From assembly GCF_014199615.1 (NCBI RefSeq), contig NZ_JACHOB010000002.1:410001-474000 (forward strand): 64,000 bases of DNA, in the 5' to 3' direction. Position numbers and translations under genes: made by a program. Positions 24,815 through 38,003 of the stretch are shown here, in pieces. This stretch comes from Parvularcula dongshanensis. GTDB lineage: Bacteria > Pseudomonadota > Alphaproteobacteria > Caulobacterales > Parvularculaceae. The notes under the pieces were generated by a model. The model was not told the DNA's origin. It ran no database searches and saw only the letters and a list, made by a program, of their open reading frames with translations. Each line of letters begins with the position of its first letter. Within the stretch, counting starts at the first letter, position 1.

Positions 24815-24830
24815 AGCGGGTGAACCCGCT
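24815..24830. promoter_or_regulatory. palindromic operator candidate before parA
   Basis: The inverted repeat AGCGGGT-GA-ACCCGCT (7-bp arms, 2-bp centre) ends 14 bp before the parA start codon. ParA proteins with an N-terminal DNA-binding domain repress their own operon through such sites, so this is a likely ParA operator. A TTAA-N7-TTCA, a poor CtrA-box match, lies 17 bp upstream at 24783-24797. Confidence 0.5.
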
Positions 24831-24844
24831 GCCGAGGACCCGCC

Positions 24845-26062
24845 ATGTCCGCCGCGCCGAAGCTCGACGCCGCTACAGAAGAAACCCCCGCTGCCGACGC
24901 GTCGTTGGAGCGCATCCGACGGCTGGTCCGCGTTGCCGACGGCATTTTGAGCTCCATGCGGCAGATCGCGGATGAGCGGCAGCGCGAGACGAGCGGGCGG
25001 CGCTACAAGCTGACCGAAGTCTCGGAGATGCTGGACAAGTCCGTGGACGCGATCCGGCGCGCGGAGGCGGCGGGCCTCCTGCCCCAGCCCGAGTTCAGGC
25101 CGTCCGGGCAGCGCCTCGGCTACACCCTCGCCGAGGTGAACCGGATGCGGGACCACTTCGGGCGCCGGCCTTGGCGGGCGGCGGACGACGAGCCCGTTCT
25201 CCTCGCGGTCCAGAACTTCAAGGGCGGGGTCGGCAAGTCGACCATCGCCGTGCACGCCGCGCAGCACCTCGCCGAGCGCGGCTACCGTGTGCTGATCGTG
25301 GATGCGGACAGCCAGGCCTCGACCACGACGCTCTTCGGCTTCAACCCGGACCGCGACATCGAGGTCGAGGACACGCTGCTGCCCTACCTGATCGGAGACC
25401 GGGCCGACGGGCTAGGCTACGCGGCGCGCGCGACCCATTGGGACGGGCTCGACCTGATCCCCGCGAACCTCGGGCTCTACTCGGCCGAGTACATCATCAG
25501 TCAGCAAGTGAAGGGCAACGTCGCGCTCCTCTCGCGCATGAAGACGGGCCTGCGCGAGGTCGCGCGGAACTACGACGTGGTCGTCATCGACCCGCCGCCC
25601 GCGCTCGGCATGATCTCGCTCTCGGTCTTGCAGGCCGCGAACGCGATCCTGATCCCGACGCCGCCGAGCTCCATCGACTTCGCATCGACCGCCGCCTACC
25701 TCTCCATGCTCGAAGAGGTCGTCGAGACCCTGGTCGAGACGTTGCGTCTGCCGGTCGCCTACAGCTTCGTCTCGCTCCTCGCGACCAAGATCACGCCCGC
25801 CAAGGGCGCCCACGAGGCGATGCGCGAGGTGATGGGCCACTGCTTCGGCCGGGACATCCTGCCGACCGCCCTCCTCGACTCGGCGGAGTTCGACACGGCG
25901 TCGGTCGAGATGCGCACCGTCTACGAGCATGATGGCGCGACTACGAAGACGCACAAGCGCTGCCGCAACAACCTCGCCGCGGTGATGGGCGACCTCGAGA
26001 CCCAAATCCGCAGGACTTGGCCGAGCTACAGGGCGGCTCTTCGCGCCGAGGGCATCGCCTGA
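24845..26062 (+). CDS. parA: partition ATPase ParA with N-terminal DNA-binding domain
   Basis: The protein has 405 residues. Residues 52-103 form a MerR-like helix-turn-helix (YKLTEVSEMLDKSVDAIRRAE, in parts, then LGYTLAEVNRM). The ATPase follows with the deviant Walker A KGGVGKST at 126-133, the Walker A' region VLIVDADSQAS and the Walker B VVVIDPPPALG. This is the type Ia (P1/RepA-like) ParA architecture of plasmids and secondary chromosomes, in which the ATPase moves ParB-parS complexes over the nucleoid and represses its own operon. The candidate operator is just upstream. Its stop codon directly abuts the first parS-like palindrome, and parB starts 82 bp later. Confidence 0.93.
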   Translation: MSAAPKLDAATEETPAADASLERIRRLVRVADGILSSMRQIADERQRETSGRRYKLTEVSEMLDKSVDAIRRAEAAGLLPQPEFRPSGQRLGYTLAEVNRMRDHFGRRPWRAADDEPVLLAVQNFKGGVGKSTIAVHAAQHLAERGYRVLIVDADSQASTTTLFGFNPDRDIEVEDTLLPYLIGDRADGLGYAARATHWDGLDLIPANLGLYSAEYIISQQVKGNVALLSRMKTGLREVARNYDVVVIDPPPALGMISLSVLQAANAILIPTPPSSIDFASTAAYLSMLEEVVETLVETLRLPVAYSFVSLLATKITPAKGAHEAMREVMGHCFGRDILPTALLDSAEFDTASVEMRTVYEHDGATTKTHKRCRNNLAAVMGDLETQIRRTWPSYRAALRAEGIA

Positions 26063-26080
26063 GCGTGCACCCGTGCACGC
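26063..26080. promoter_or_regulatory. parS-like palindrome 1
   Basis: GCGTGCAC-CC-GTGCACGC, with perfect 8-bp arms, starts on the base after the parA stop codon. The same arms recur 24 bp further on and after parB. Confidence 0.7.
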
Positions 26081-26103
26081 TCCTCGGAGACAGCGAGTGA
26101 TCG

Positions 26104-26121
26104 GCGTGCACCGGTGCACGC
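26104..26121. promoter_or_regulatory. parS-like palindrome 2
   Basis: GCGTGCAC-CG-GTGCACGC is a perfect 18-bp palindrome in the parA-parB gap. Its start is 41 bp from that of palindrome 1 (about four helical turns) and it ends 23 bp before the parB start codon. ParB binding here would nucleate the partition complex. Confidence 0.7.
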
Positions 26122-26144
26122 CTCAGTTTCAGGAAGGGACGAAG

Positions 26145-27143
26145 ATGCCAGCACGGAAGAAGTCGCTCGCGCTCGCCGACGCGATCGCGTCGCAAATCGC
26201 CGAAGACGGGGCGAAGGACACGCCCGCACCGATGCCCAAGAAGCGGGCCTACGCCGCCTCGCGCGAGGGGCTGTTGCAGGACCTAGGCGACGGCAGGCTG
26301 CAGAACGGCAAGATCCGCCTCGTGGATCCCGGGCGCTGCCGCATGTGGGCGGGACACAATAGGCTCTACCACCTTCTGAGCCCGAAGAGCTGCGGCACGC
26401 TGATCGATTCGATCAAGGCGCTGGGGCGCCAGGAGACGCCTGCGATCGTCCGGCCTGTCTCCGGCGATCCCGACTACGACTACGAAGTGATCTGCGGCGC
26501 GCGGCGGCACTTCGCCGTCAGCCATCTGCGCGAGGTCGAGCACCGCACGGACCTTCGCTACCTTGTCGACGTCCGCGAGGTGTCGGACGAGGAGGCGTTC
26601 CGGATCTCGGACGCGGAGAACCGCGACCGCGAGGACATCTCTGACTACGAACGCGCCGCCGACTACGCGCGCGCGCTGAGCCTCTACTACGACGGCAACA
26701 AGGCGCTGATGGCCGAGCGCATCGGCGTCGACCGCACCTGGCTCTCGCGCTTCGTCCGCATCGCCGCGCTACCGGAGGAAGTCGTGTCGGCTTACGGCGA
26801 CGCCCGCCGCCTCGGTATCCGTCATGCGAGCGAGCTCTTCCCGCTGCTCTCGAAGCCGGGCCAGCGGACGCGGGTCGTGGACGAAGCGATGCGGATCGCC
26901 CTCGAGCAGAACGGCCGCAGCCATACCGGTCGTACCCTGATCGAACCGCGGGCCGTACTCTGCCGTCTGAAGGAAGCGGCGGAGGGCAAGCGCGACGAGC
27001 GAGTCGTCGCCCGGCGGGACACGGCGGGCCGGGCGCTGTTCCGCCTCGAGCACCGCGCCCGCAGCGTCGTGGTGACGATCCCGCGCGAGCGTCTCGCCGC
27101 GCTGGAGGAGGTGCTTGGCAGTCTCAAGGACGAGCTGAGCTGA
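26145..27143 (+). CDS. parB: partition protein ParB (CTPase, parS-binding)
   Basis: The protein has 332 residues. The ParB N-terminal domain has the CTP-binding GARRHFAV at 118-125, corresponding to the GERRxRA box, and ENRDREDISDYERA at 158-171, the ENxxRxDLxxxE box. A helix-turn-helix about 185-206 contains AERIGVDRTWLSRFVRIA, followed by a C-terminal dimerisation region. ParB loads on parS as a CTP-dependent clamp. The ATG at 26145 has AGGAAGGG upstream; an earlier in-frame start at 26073 would overlap both palindromes and has no domain content. It forms an operon with parA and is flanked by three parS-like sites. Confidence 0.92.
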   Translation: MPARKKSLALADAIASQIAEDGAKDTPAPMPKKRAYAASREGLLQDLGDGRLQNGKIRLVDPGRCRMWAGHNRLYHLLSPKSCGTLIDSIKALGRQETPAIVRPVSGDPDYDYEVICGARRHFAVSHLREVEHRTDLRYLVDVREVSDEEAFRISDAENRDREDISDYERAADYARALSLYYDGNKALMAERIGVDRTWLSRFVRIAALPEEVVSAYGDARRLGIRHASELFPLLSKPGQRTRVVDEAMRIALEQNGRSHTGRTLIEPRAVLCRLKEAAEGKRDERVVARRDTAGRALFRLEHRARSVVVTIPRERLAALEEVLGSLKDELS

Positions 27144-27154
27144 GGGGCGCCGGA

Positions 27155-27172
27155 GCGTGCACACGCGCACGC
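27155..27172. promoter_or_regulatory. parS-like palindrome 3
   Basis: GCGTGCAC-AC-GCGCACGC lies 11 bp after the parB stop codon. It matches the other two sites except for the centre and one base in the right arm. Confidence 0.6.
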
Positions 27173-27202
27173 TTCGGCGGACTCCTCTACTCTCAATAGC
27201 CG

Positions 27203-29677
27203 TCAGGCAGCGCGCGCCTTGACGCCGGCAGGTAGGACGCCGGCCTTCCGCGCCGCCAGCACCTGCTCGATGACGGCGATTATGTGTGCCTCCGACAGGG
27301 GTTTCGGTACGAAGCCGTCGCACCCGGCCGCGATCATCTCATCCTTCGCGCCTTGGAAGGCGTCGGCCGTGACAGCGATGATCGGCACGGCGCCTTCCGG
27401 TCCGGTCAGAGCCCGTATGGCCAAGGTCGCCTCGACGCCGTCCATGCGCGGCATCTGCTTGTCCATCAGAACGAGGTCGTACCCCCCGCCCTGCACCGCC
27501 TCGAGCGCCGCCTGGCCGTCCGGCGCGACTTCGATCGAGGCGACGTGGCTCGACAGGTAGGCCTTCACGACCATCTGGTTCACCGTGTTGTCCTCCGCGA
27601 CGAGGACGCGCACGTCGCTGATGTCCTGCGGAACCGCCCGGGGGGCGGGCTGGGGCGCCGCGGCGGGGCGCATCGCCGCCTTTCCGAGGGGCAGGGTGAA
27701 GGTGAAGACCGAGCCTTCCCCCGGTACGCTCTCCAGGACGACATCGCCGTTCATGAGGCGGGCCAGCCGGCGGCAGATCGCGAGGCCGAGCCCCGTCCCG
27801 CCGTAACGCCGCGACGCGCCGCCCTGCGCCTGCTCGAACATGCGGAAGACGCGCTCCTGGTCGGCCTCGGCGATGCCGATGCCGCTGTCGCGGACCTCGA
27901 CCGACAGCGTGTCGTCCGCCACGCGGGCCGTGACCGCGACGCTGCCCGCCTCGGTGAACTTGATGGCGTTGTTGAGAAGGTTGTTGACGATCTGACGCGT
28001 GTGCTTCTCGTCCAGCACGGCGCGCTCGGGGCAGTCCTCTAGGGTAAGGACGAGGTCGATCCCCTTGTCGTCGGCAGCCTTCTGCCACAGCGCGGCGATG
28101 CCGCCGAGCAGACCCTGAACGACCACTTCGGAGCGGACGATGTCCGTCTCGTTCCTCTCGATCTTCGCCATGTCGAGGAGGTCGTTGACGATCACGAGGA
28201 GGCTCTGCCCGGCCTCGTGCGCGATGCGGATCCGAGACCGGTTCTCGTCGCCCTCGTCCATGTCGCGCAGCACCACCTCGGTCATGCCGATGATGCCGTT
28301 CAGCGGCGTGCGGATCTCGTGGCTGGTCGCCGCGAGGAAGCGCATCTTGGACTCGTTCGCCGCGACCAGCGCCTCGTTCGCATCCGTAAGGTCGTCGTGG
28401 CTGACGGCGAGTTCGTCGTGCATGTCCTGAAGCGCCGTGTTCTTCCGGCGGAGGAGGCGGATCGTCAGGAAGCTGCCGACCACCACCGCCCCGACGCCCC
28501 AGACGAGCGCGTAGAGAAGCAGGCGGCGGCGGGCCTGAACCGCCTGAACGAGAGAGAGCCGGTCACGCAGGCCCCGGCTCGTCAATCGTTCGATCTCCAG
28601 CTCCTGGGTCGCGAAGTCGAACTCGGCGGCACGCAAGGCGAGGTTGGCGGACGCCGCCGCCTCGCGTGCGGCCGTGTCGAGACGCATGAACGCCCGGAGG
28701 TGAGCGAGCGCCATCGCCTCCTCGCCCGCCGCTTCGTAGAGGCGCGACGCTTCCTCGTGGAAGGCCCGGTAGGCCGCGGGCGTCGCGTTCAGCGCCTTGC
28801 CGGCGAAGAGGCTCTCCATCTCGGCGAGCGCCGCCGCGTCGCGCCCTTGAGCGGCGAGCAGTTGGGCATGGACGCCGGAGACGAAGTCGGCCCAAGTGGC
28901 CCCCTCGACCTTGCCGAGCAGGGCAGAGGCGTTCTCGAGCGTCCCCTCGGCGTCGGCCAGCGCGCCGATGCCGACCTGGAGGTCCGCGATGTTGGTGAGG
29001 ATCCGCAGGCGGAGGAGGTCGCTGCCGAGTTCGTCCGCGATCGACAAGGCCGCACGGAACATCGCCAACGCTTCGTCCGAACGCCCCAAAGCCTTGAGGG
29101 CGTTGGCCTGATTGTTCTGCGCCGACAGGGTGAGCATCGGATCGCCCTGATAGGTCGCAGCGGCGCGCGCGTAGTAGTCCAGGACCCGCTCATGGGCGTG
29201 AGCGTCGTTGTAGACCGATCCGATCGACTGCAGCGCGATCGCCTGGTCCCGGCTCTCGTCCGCCCGCACGTAGTACTCGTACGCGGTATGGTAGGCGCCG
29301 AGGGCTTCGCCGGTCCGGCCCGCGGCACGGGCCAGGCGGCCACGGGCGAGGTGAAGGTCGCCGCGCAGCGCTGGGACCTCCGCATCGCCGAGGAGGGCGA
29401 GGCCGCGCTCGGGCAGACCTTCGGCTTCCGCCGCCCGCCCGAGCCGCATCAACGCTTCGGCTTTGAGCCTGAGCACGGCGGCTGCGTCGAGTGCTGAGAG
29501 AGGCGCGCTCTCCAAGCCGTCCGTCAAGGACAGGGCGTGCGCCGGGTCGGTCATCATCGACGCTTCGGCCGCGCCGATGCGTTCGGCAGGCGCTTCGTCC
29601 TGCGCGGCCGCGGGACCGAGGGCGAAAACGAACAAGGCTGCGCTGGCGCCGGATAGACGTCTGCGGAATCCGCTCAT
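27203..29677 (-). CDS. TPR hybrid sensor histidine kinase with C-terminal receiver
   Basis: The protein has 824 residues. A signal peptide (MSGFRRRLSGASAALFVFAL) leads into a periplasmic TPR sensor domain spanning about 30-370. One transmembrane segment lies at about 386-408, followed by a coiled coil. The HisKA His453 is in ATSHEIRTPLNGIIGM, the HATPase has NNLLNNAIKFTEAG and GGTGLGLAI, and the receiver has Asp739 in LVLMDKQMPRMDG. Such kinases usually pass phosphate to a separate histidine phosphotransferase and regulator; neither is adjacent. The ATG at 29677 is preceded by GAGAGG and preferred over GTG 29683. It follows the S8 autotransporter gene on the same strand with 80 bp between. 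Confidence 0.9.
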   Translation of the reverse strand: MSGFRRRLSGASAALFVFALGPAAAQDEAPAERIGAAEASMMTDPAHALSLTDGLESAPLSALDAAAVLRLKAEALMRLGRAAEAEGLPERGLALLGDAEVPALRGDLHLARGRLARAAGRTGEALGAYHTAYEYYVRADESRDQAIALQSIGSVYNDAHAHERVLDYYARAAATYQGDPMLTLSAQNNQANALKALGRSDEALAMFRAALSIADELGSDLLRLRILTNIADLQVGIGALADAEGTLENASALLGKVEGATWADFVSGVHAQLLAAQGRDAAALAEMESLFAGKALNATPAAYRAFHEEASRLYEAAGEEAMALAHLRAFMRLDTAAREAAASANLALRAAEFDFATQELEIERLTSRGLRDRLSLVQAVQARRRLLLYALVWGVGAVVVGSFLTIRLLRRKNTALQDMHDELAVSHDDLTDANEALVAANESKMRFLAATSHEIRTPLNGIIGMTEVVLRDMDEGDENRSRIRIAHEAGQSLLVIVNDLLDMAKIERNETDIVRSEVVVQGLLGGIAALWQKAADDKGIDLVLTLEDCPERAVLDEKHTRQIVNNLLNNAIKFTEAGSVAVTARVADDTLSVEVRDSGIGIAEADQERVFRMFEQAQGGASRRYGGTGLGLAICRRLARLMNGDVVLESVPGEGSVFTFTLPLGKAAMRPAAAPQPAPRAVPQDISDVRVLVAEDNTVNQMVVKAYLSSHVASIEVAPDGQAALEAVQGGGYDLVLMDKQMPRMDGVEATLAIRALTGPEGAVPIIAVTADAFQGAKDEMIAAGCDGFVPKPLSEAHIIAVIEQVLAARKAGVLPAGVKARAA

Positions 29678-29757
29678 CTTCACCTCTCCCTCTCCCCGCC
29701 AGTATAGCCGTACCCGCTTACGGGCCGGTGAAGCCGACGACTAAAATGCGGGCGCCG

Positions 29758-32475
29758 TTAGAAGCGCCTCCGGAAAGAGAGGCCGGCCTGTACCGTCCCT
29801 GCCGCAGCGTCGTGCGCGAGGAGCGCCGCGACCGCCCCCTGCCCTTCGGCGACAGGAAAGGCGTAGGACGTCTCCGTAATCATCGGACGGGGCGCATCGA
29901 AGCCGACCGGGCGGCGAACGAGCCCGAGTTCGCCCGACATCCGGTCTACGACCTCGTACTGGGAGATGCTTATCCCGCCCTCCGCGAGCGCCAAGGGCTG
30001 AGACAGGGTCAGGACGACCTGGTCGCCCCGCACGATGGCGCCCTCGCTCGAGGCACGAAGGGCGTAGGCGGTGCTGAGCGCGCCGCCCGCCGACAAGGTC
30101 AGGAGGCCGGAACCTTCGGCGGCTTCGGTGCGTGCCCGGCTCGCCGTCGCCGCGAGGGTGACGCCGAACGCTTCGGGGAGGACGACCTCGGCGGTCACGC
30201 CGCGCGTGACGGCGTGCGCCCCGAGCGAGAGCGCGCCCGTGCCTTGCGTGCCGAGCACGCCGTTGTCCTCGTCGAGCCTGCTGTAGGAGAGGCCGAGCCT
30301 CGCGCCGGCGAGCGTCTGGGCCACGCCGAGGCTGGCGGTCCGGGCTTGGTAGGCGGGGACGCCCGGCCCCGCGACCGGATCCTGCGCGAAGCCGAAGCGC
30401 GGTGCCGCCGCGTCGCTGGCGGAGAAGCCGAGCGTGACCGTGCCGAGGCCGCCCGCGGGCAGCGATGCCGCCGCGAACCCGCCCCCCGAAGCGAAGGCGG
30501 CGAGCGGCGCGACGGCGCCGGTACGCGGGTCCGAGTCTTCGGCGCCCGCGAACAGGAGCGAGCCTGGCGCGTTCGTCCCCGCCCCCACCGTGAGGTCGAG
30601 GCCGTCCGCCTGACGATAGGTCATGGCGCCGTCGTCGCCCTTCCGGGTGACGCTTAGCGAGTAGCCCGGCCGGCTGACGACTTCCGTGATCGGCGAGGCG
30701 AAGCCCGCCCCCGCCGCCCAATCTTGAAGGCGTGCCGTCAGGTAGTCCTGCGCAGGCTGGGCCCCGCCCAAGGACGGAACGTCCATTCGTACACGGCTCT
30801 TCAACGGAATCTGGAAGTCCCGGAAGGTCCGCCCGATCCGCTCATAGGCGTAGACGACGGCATCGTCGTCCACTCGGTCGAGAACGCCCGGGCTGAGAAA
30901 GGCATGCCTGAAGCGGCCGGCGCTTCGAACGCGGCCCATCTCCGGCGCGAAGAAGGTCAGCGCGTCCCAGTCGAGCGGCGCTTGGGCCGCTTCGATGTCG
31001 AGGAGGCCGCGGCCGTAGACGGGGTCGGTCCCGGGCGCCCCGAGGTCGCGGGCGGAGGACAGGACGATCTCCGCCGTCTCGCCTGCGAAGCCTTGGAGCC
31101 AGGGCCAACGTGATTGCAGAAGGGCGACCGTGCCGGTCACGAGCGGCGCCGCGAAGGAGGTACCCGAGACGCGGTGCGTGCCGCCCTCTTCGTCCTCGGC
31201 CAGCAGGAACTCGCCGGGCGCGACGATGAACCGGTCCATGAGGCGCGCGCCCGGCGCACAACGGTGCCAGCCCAGAAGGCAAGCCGTGCCCGGGCGGTTC
31301 GAGAAGCCCAAGATCTCACCGTCCACGCCTACGCTGCCGACGAGCAGGAGCGCGCTTATGGCCTGCGGGTCCCACCACGCGCTGCCTTGCGCGCTGACCC
31401 CTTCGTTCCCGGCGGCTTTGACGACGACCATGTCGCCGCGACGCGCGGCGTGACCGATGACGTTGGCCCAGCCGCCATCTAGCACCTCGCCGCCCGTGCC
31501 AAGAGAGAGGTTGATGACGTGCGCACCGGCCCGCTCGGCCCGCCTGACGCCGGCTTGGACGTCCCGCCAATTGGTGGTTCCCGTGAAGTCGAACGGGTTG
31601 TGAACGACGAGGCGGACGTTCGGGGAGACGCCCATCACGCCCCTGCCGTCATGCGGCGCGGCGATCAGCGAGGCGATCGCGGTACCGTGGCCCTGCGCCT
31701 GCCCCGCAGCTTGATAGCCGGTCTGACTGAGGACGTCGTAGCCCGCGTTGGTCCTGATACGGCTGTCGATCACGCCGATGACGGGCGCGTAACTCGAACC
31801 CTGAGTCTGTGCCAGGGCGGGGGACCAGCGGGACGTGCCCATCCACCAGTCGACGGCGTCGCGGCCCGAATAGGCCATCAGCCCGTCGTAGAACTCGAGC
31901 ATGAACCGCGCGCGCTGAGCGAGGCTTAGCTGTTGCAGGCTGGACGGATCGTCGAGATCGATGCCGTAGCGGTCCAAGAAGGGCGTCAGGAACGCCGCCT
32001 CGAAGCTCTCGCCGGTCCGGCCCTCCACTGCGGGTCCGAAGATCCGCTCGGCCTCCTGCGTCATGGCGACGAGGCCGTCATGGGCCGATGCGAAATCGCC
32101 CCCGCCGATGGAGACTTCGTCAGGGCCCCAGAACGCTTCGATGTCGCCCCAGAAGGCTTCTATGTCGCCATAGAACGCCTCGATGTCGCCGTAGAAGGGT
32201 TCGATGTCACCGTAGAACGCCTCTCGGTCGCCCCAGAACGCTTCGATATCACCCCAGAAGGGCTCGATGTCGCCCCAGAAGGGGGACGCGTCCCCCCAGA
32301 AGGCCTCGATGTCCCCATAGAACGCTTCGATGTCGCCGTAGCGGGGCTGGAGAGTCGTCTCCGGGGCCGCGGGCGCGAACAGGAAGAACGCGTCGTCCGC
32401 GCTGGCGGCGGGCGTATGCATGGCGGCCGCGGCGGCACAGAGCGCGGTCCCGGCGCGAAGCAGGGCTTTGGACAT
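29758..32475 (-). CDS. S8 subtilase autotransporter with tandem YGDIEAF heptads
   Basis: The protein has 905 residues. A signal peptide ends near ASA (residue 26). Residues 46-115 are ten 7-residue repeats of the (Y/W)GDIEAF type. The subtilisin domain runs about 215-510 with Asp237 (VIDSRI), His263 (GHGTAIAS), the oxyanion Asn in AAGNEG and Ser440 (GTSFAAPLVTG). Residues beyond about 590 alternate hydrophobic and polar strands and end in the aromatic FRRRF, as in outer-membrane beta barrels, so a type V autotransporter is likely. The passenger protease would act at the surface. Upstream of its start a TTAA-N7-TTACC sequence lies at 32549-32564. The ATG at 32475 is preferred over GTG 32499. 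Confidence 0.83.
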   Translation of the reverse strand: MSKALLRAGTALCAAAAAMHTPAASADDAFFLFAPAAPETTLQPRYGDIEAFYGDIEAFWGDASPFWGDIEPFWGDIEAFWGDREAFYGDIEPFYGDIEAFYGDIEAFWGDIEAFWGPDEVSIGGGDFASAHDGLVAMTQEAERIFGPAVEGRTGESFEAAFLTPFLDRYGIDLDDPSSLQQLSLAQRARFMLEFYDGLMAYSGRDAVDWWMGTSRWSPALAQTQGSSYAPVIGVIDSRIRTNAGYDVLSQTGYQAAGQAQGHGTAIASLIAAPHDGRGVMGVSPNVRLVVHNPFDFTGTTNWRDVQAGVRRAERAGAHVINLSLGTGGEVLDGGWANVIGHAARRGDMVVVKAAGNEGVSAQGSAWWDPQAISALLLVGSVGVDGEILGFSNRPGTACLLGWHRCAPGARLMDRFIVAPGEFLLAEDEEGGTHRVSGTSFAAPLVTGTVALLQSRWPWLQGFAGETAEIVLSSARDLGAPGTDPVYGRGLLDIEAAQAPLDWDALTFFAPEMGRVRSAGRFRHAFLSPGVLDRVDDDAVVYAYERIGRTFRDFQIPLKSRVRMDVPSLGGAQPAQDYLTARLQDWAAGAGFASPITEVVSRPGYSLSVTRKGDDGAMTYRQADGLDLTVGAGTNAPGSLLFAGAEDSDPRTGAVAPLAAFASGGGFAAASLPAGGLGTVTLGFSASDAAAPRFGFAQDPVAGPGVPAYQARTASLGVAQTLAGARLGLSYSRLDEDNGVLGTQGTGALSLGAHAVTRGVTAEVVLPEAFGVTLAATASRARTEAAEGSGLLTLSAGGALSTAYALRASSEGAIVRGDQVVLTLSQPLALAEGGISISQYEVVDRMSGELGLVRRPVGFDAPRPMITETSYAFPVAEGQGAVAALLAHDAAAGTVQAGLSFRRRF
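32131..32340 (-). repeat. ten 21-bp tandem repeats encoding (Y/W)GDIEAF heptads
   Basis: Ten in-frame units of seven codons occur without gaps. Their first residue is Tyr (5) or Trp (5), then Gly-Asp is invariant; Ile-Glu is changed to AS in unit 3 and RE in unit 6; position 6 is Ala or Pro; position 7 is always Phe. A degenerate eleventh unit, WGPDEVS, ends the run. DNA of the units is close to identical, so slippage could change copy number. Confidence 0.92.
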
Positions 32476-32579
32476 AACGGCGCGCCTCGGTCTTCTCACT
32501 GGGACCGAAATTCGCCGTCGCCCGTTACCTTCCGGGTAAGGAACGCGATTAACGCGCGCTTACCCTGTCCGGGGCAAGT

Positions 32580-34751
<2,172 letters not shown>

Positions 34752-34796
34752 GGGGCAGCTCCTTATCGTTGTCTCATGAGGGACGGCGGGCGCGGA

Positions 34797-38002
<3,206 letters not shown>

Positions 38003-38003
<1 letters not shown>

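Noticed and set aside
32131-32340. CRISPR-like repeat array
   Set aside because: Units are contiguous 21-bp in-frame codon repeats with no spacers, so they are protein repeats.
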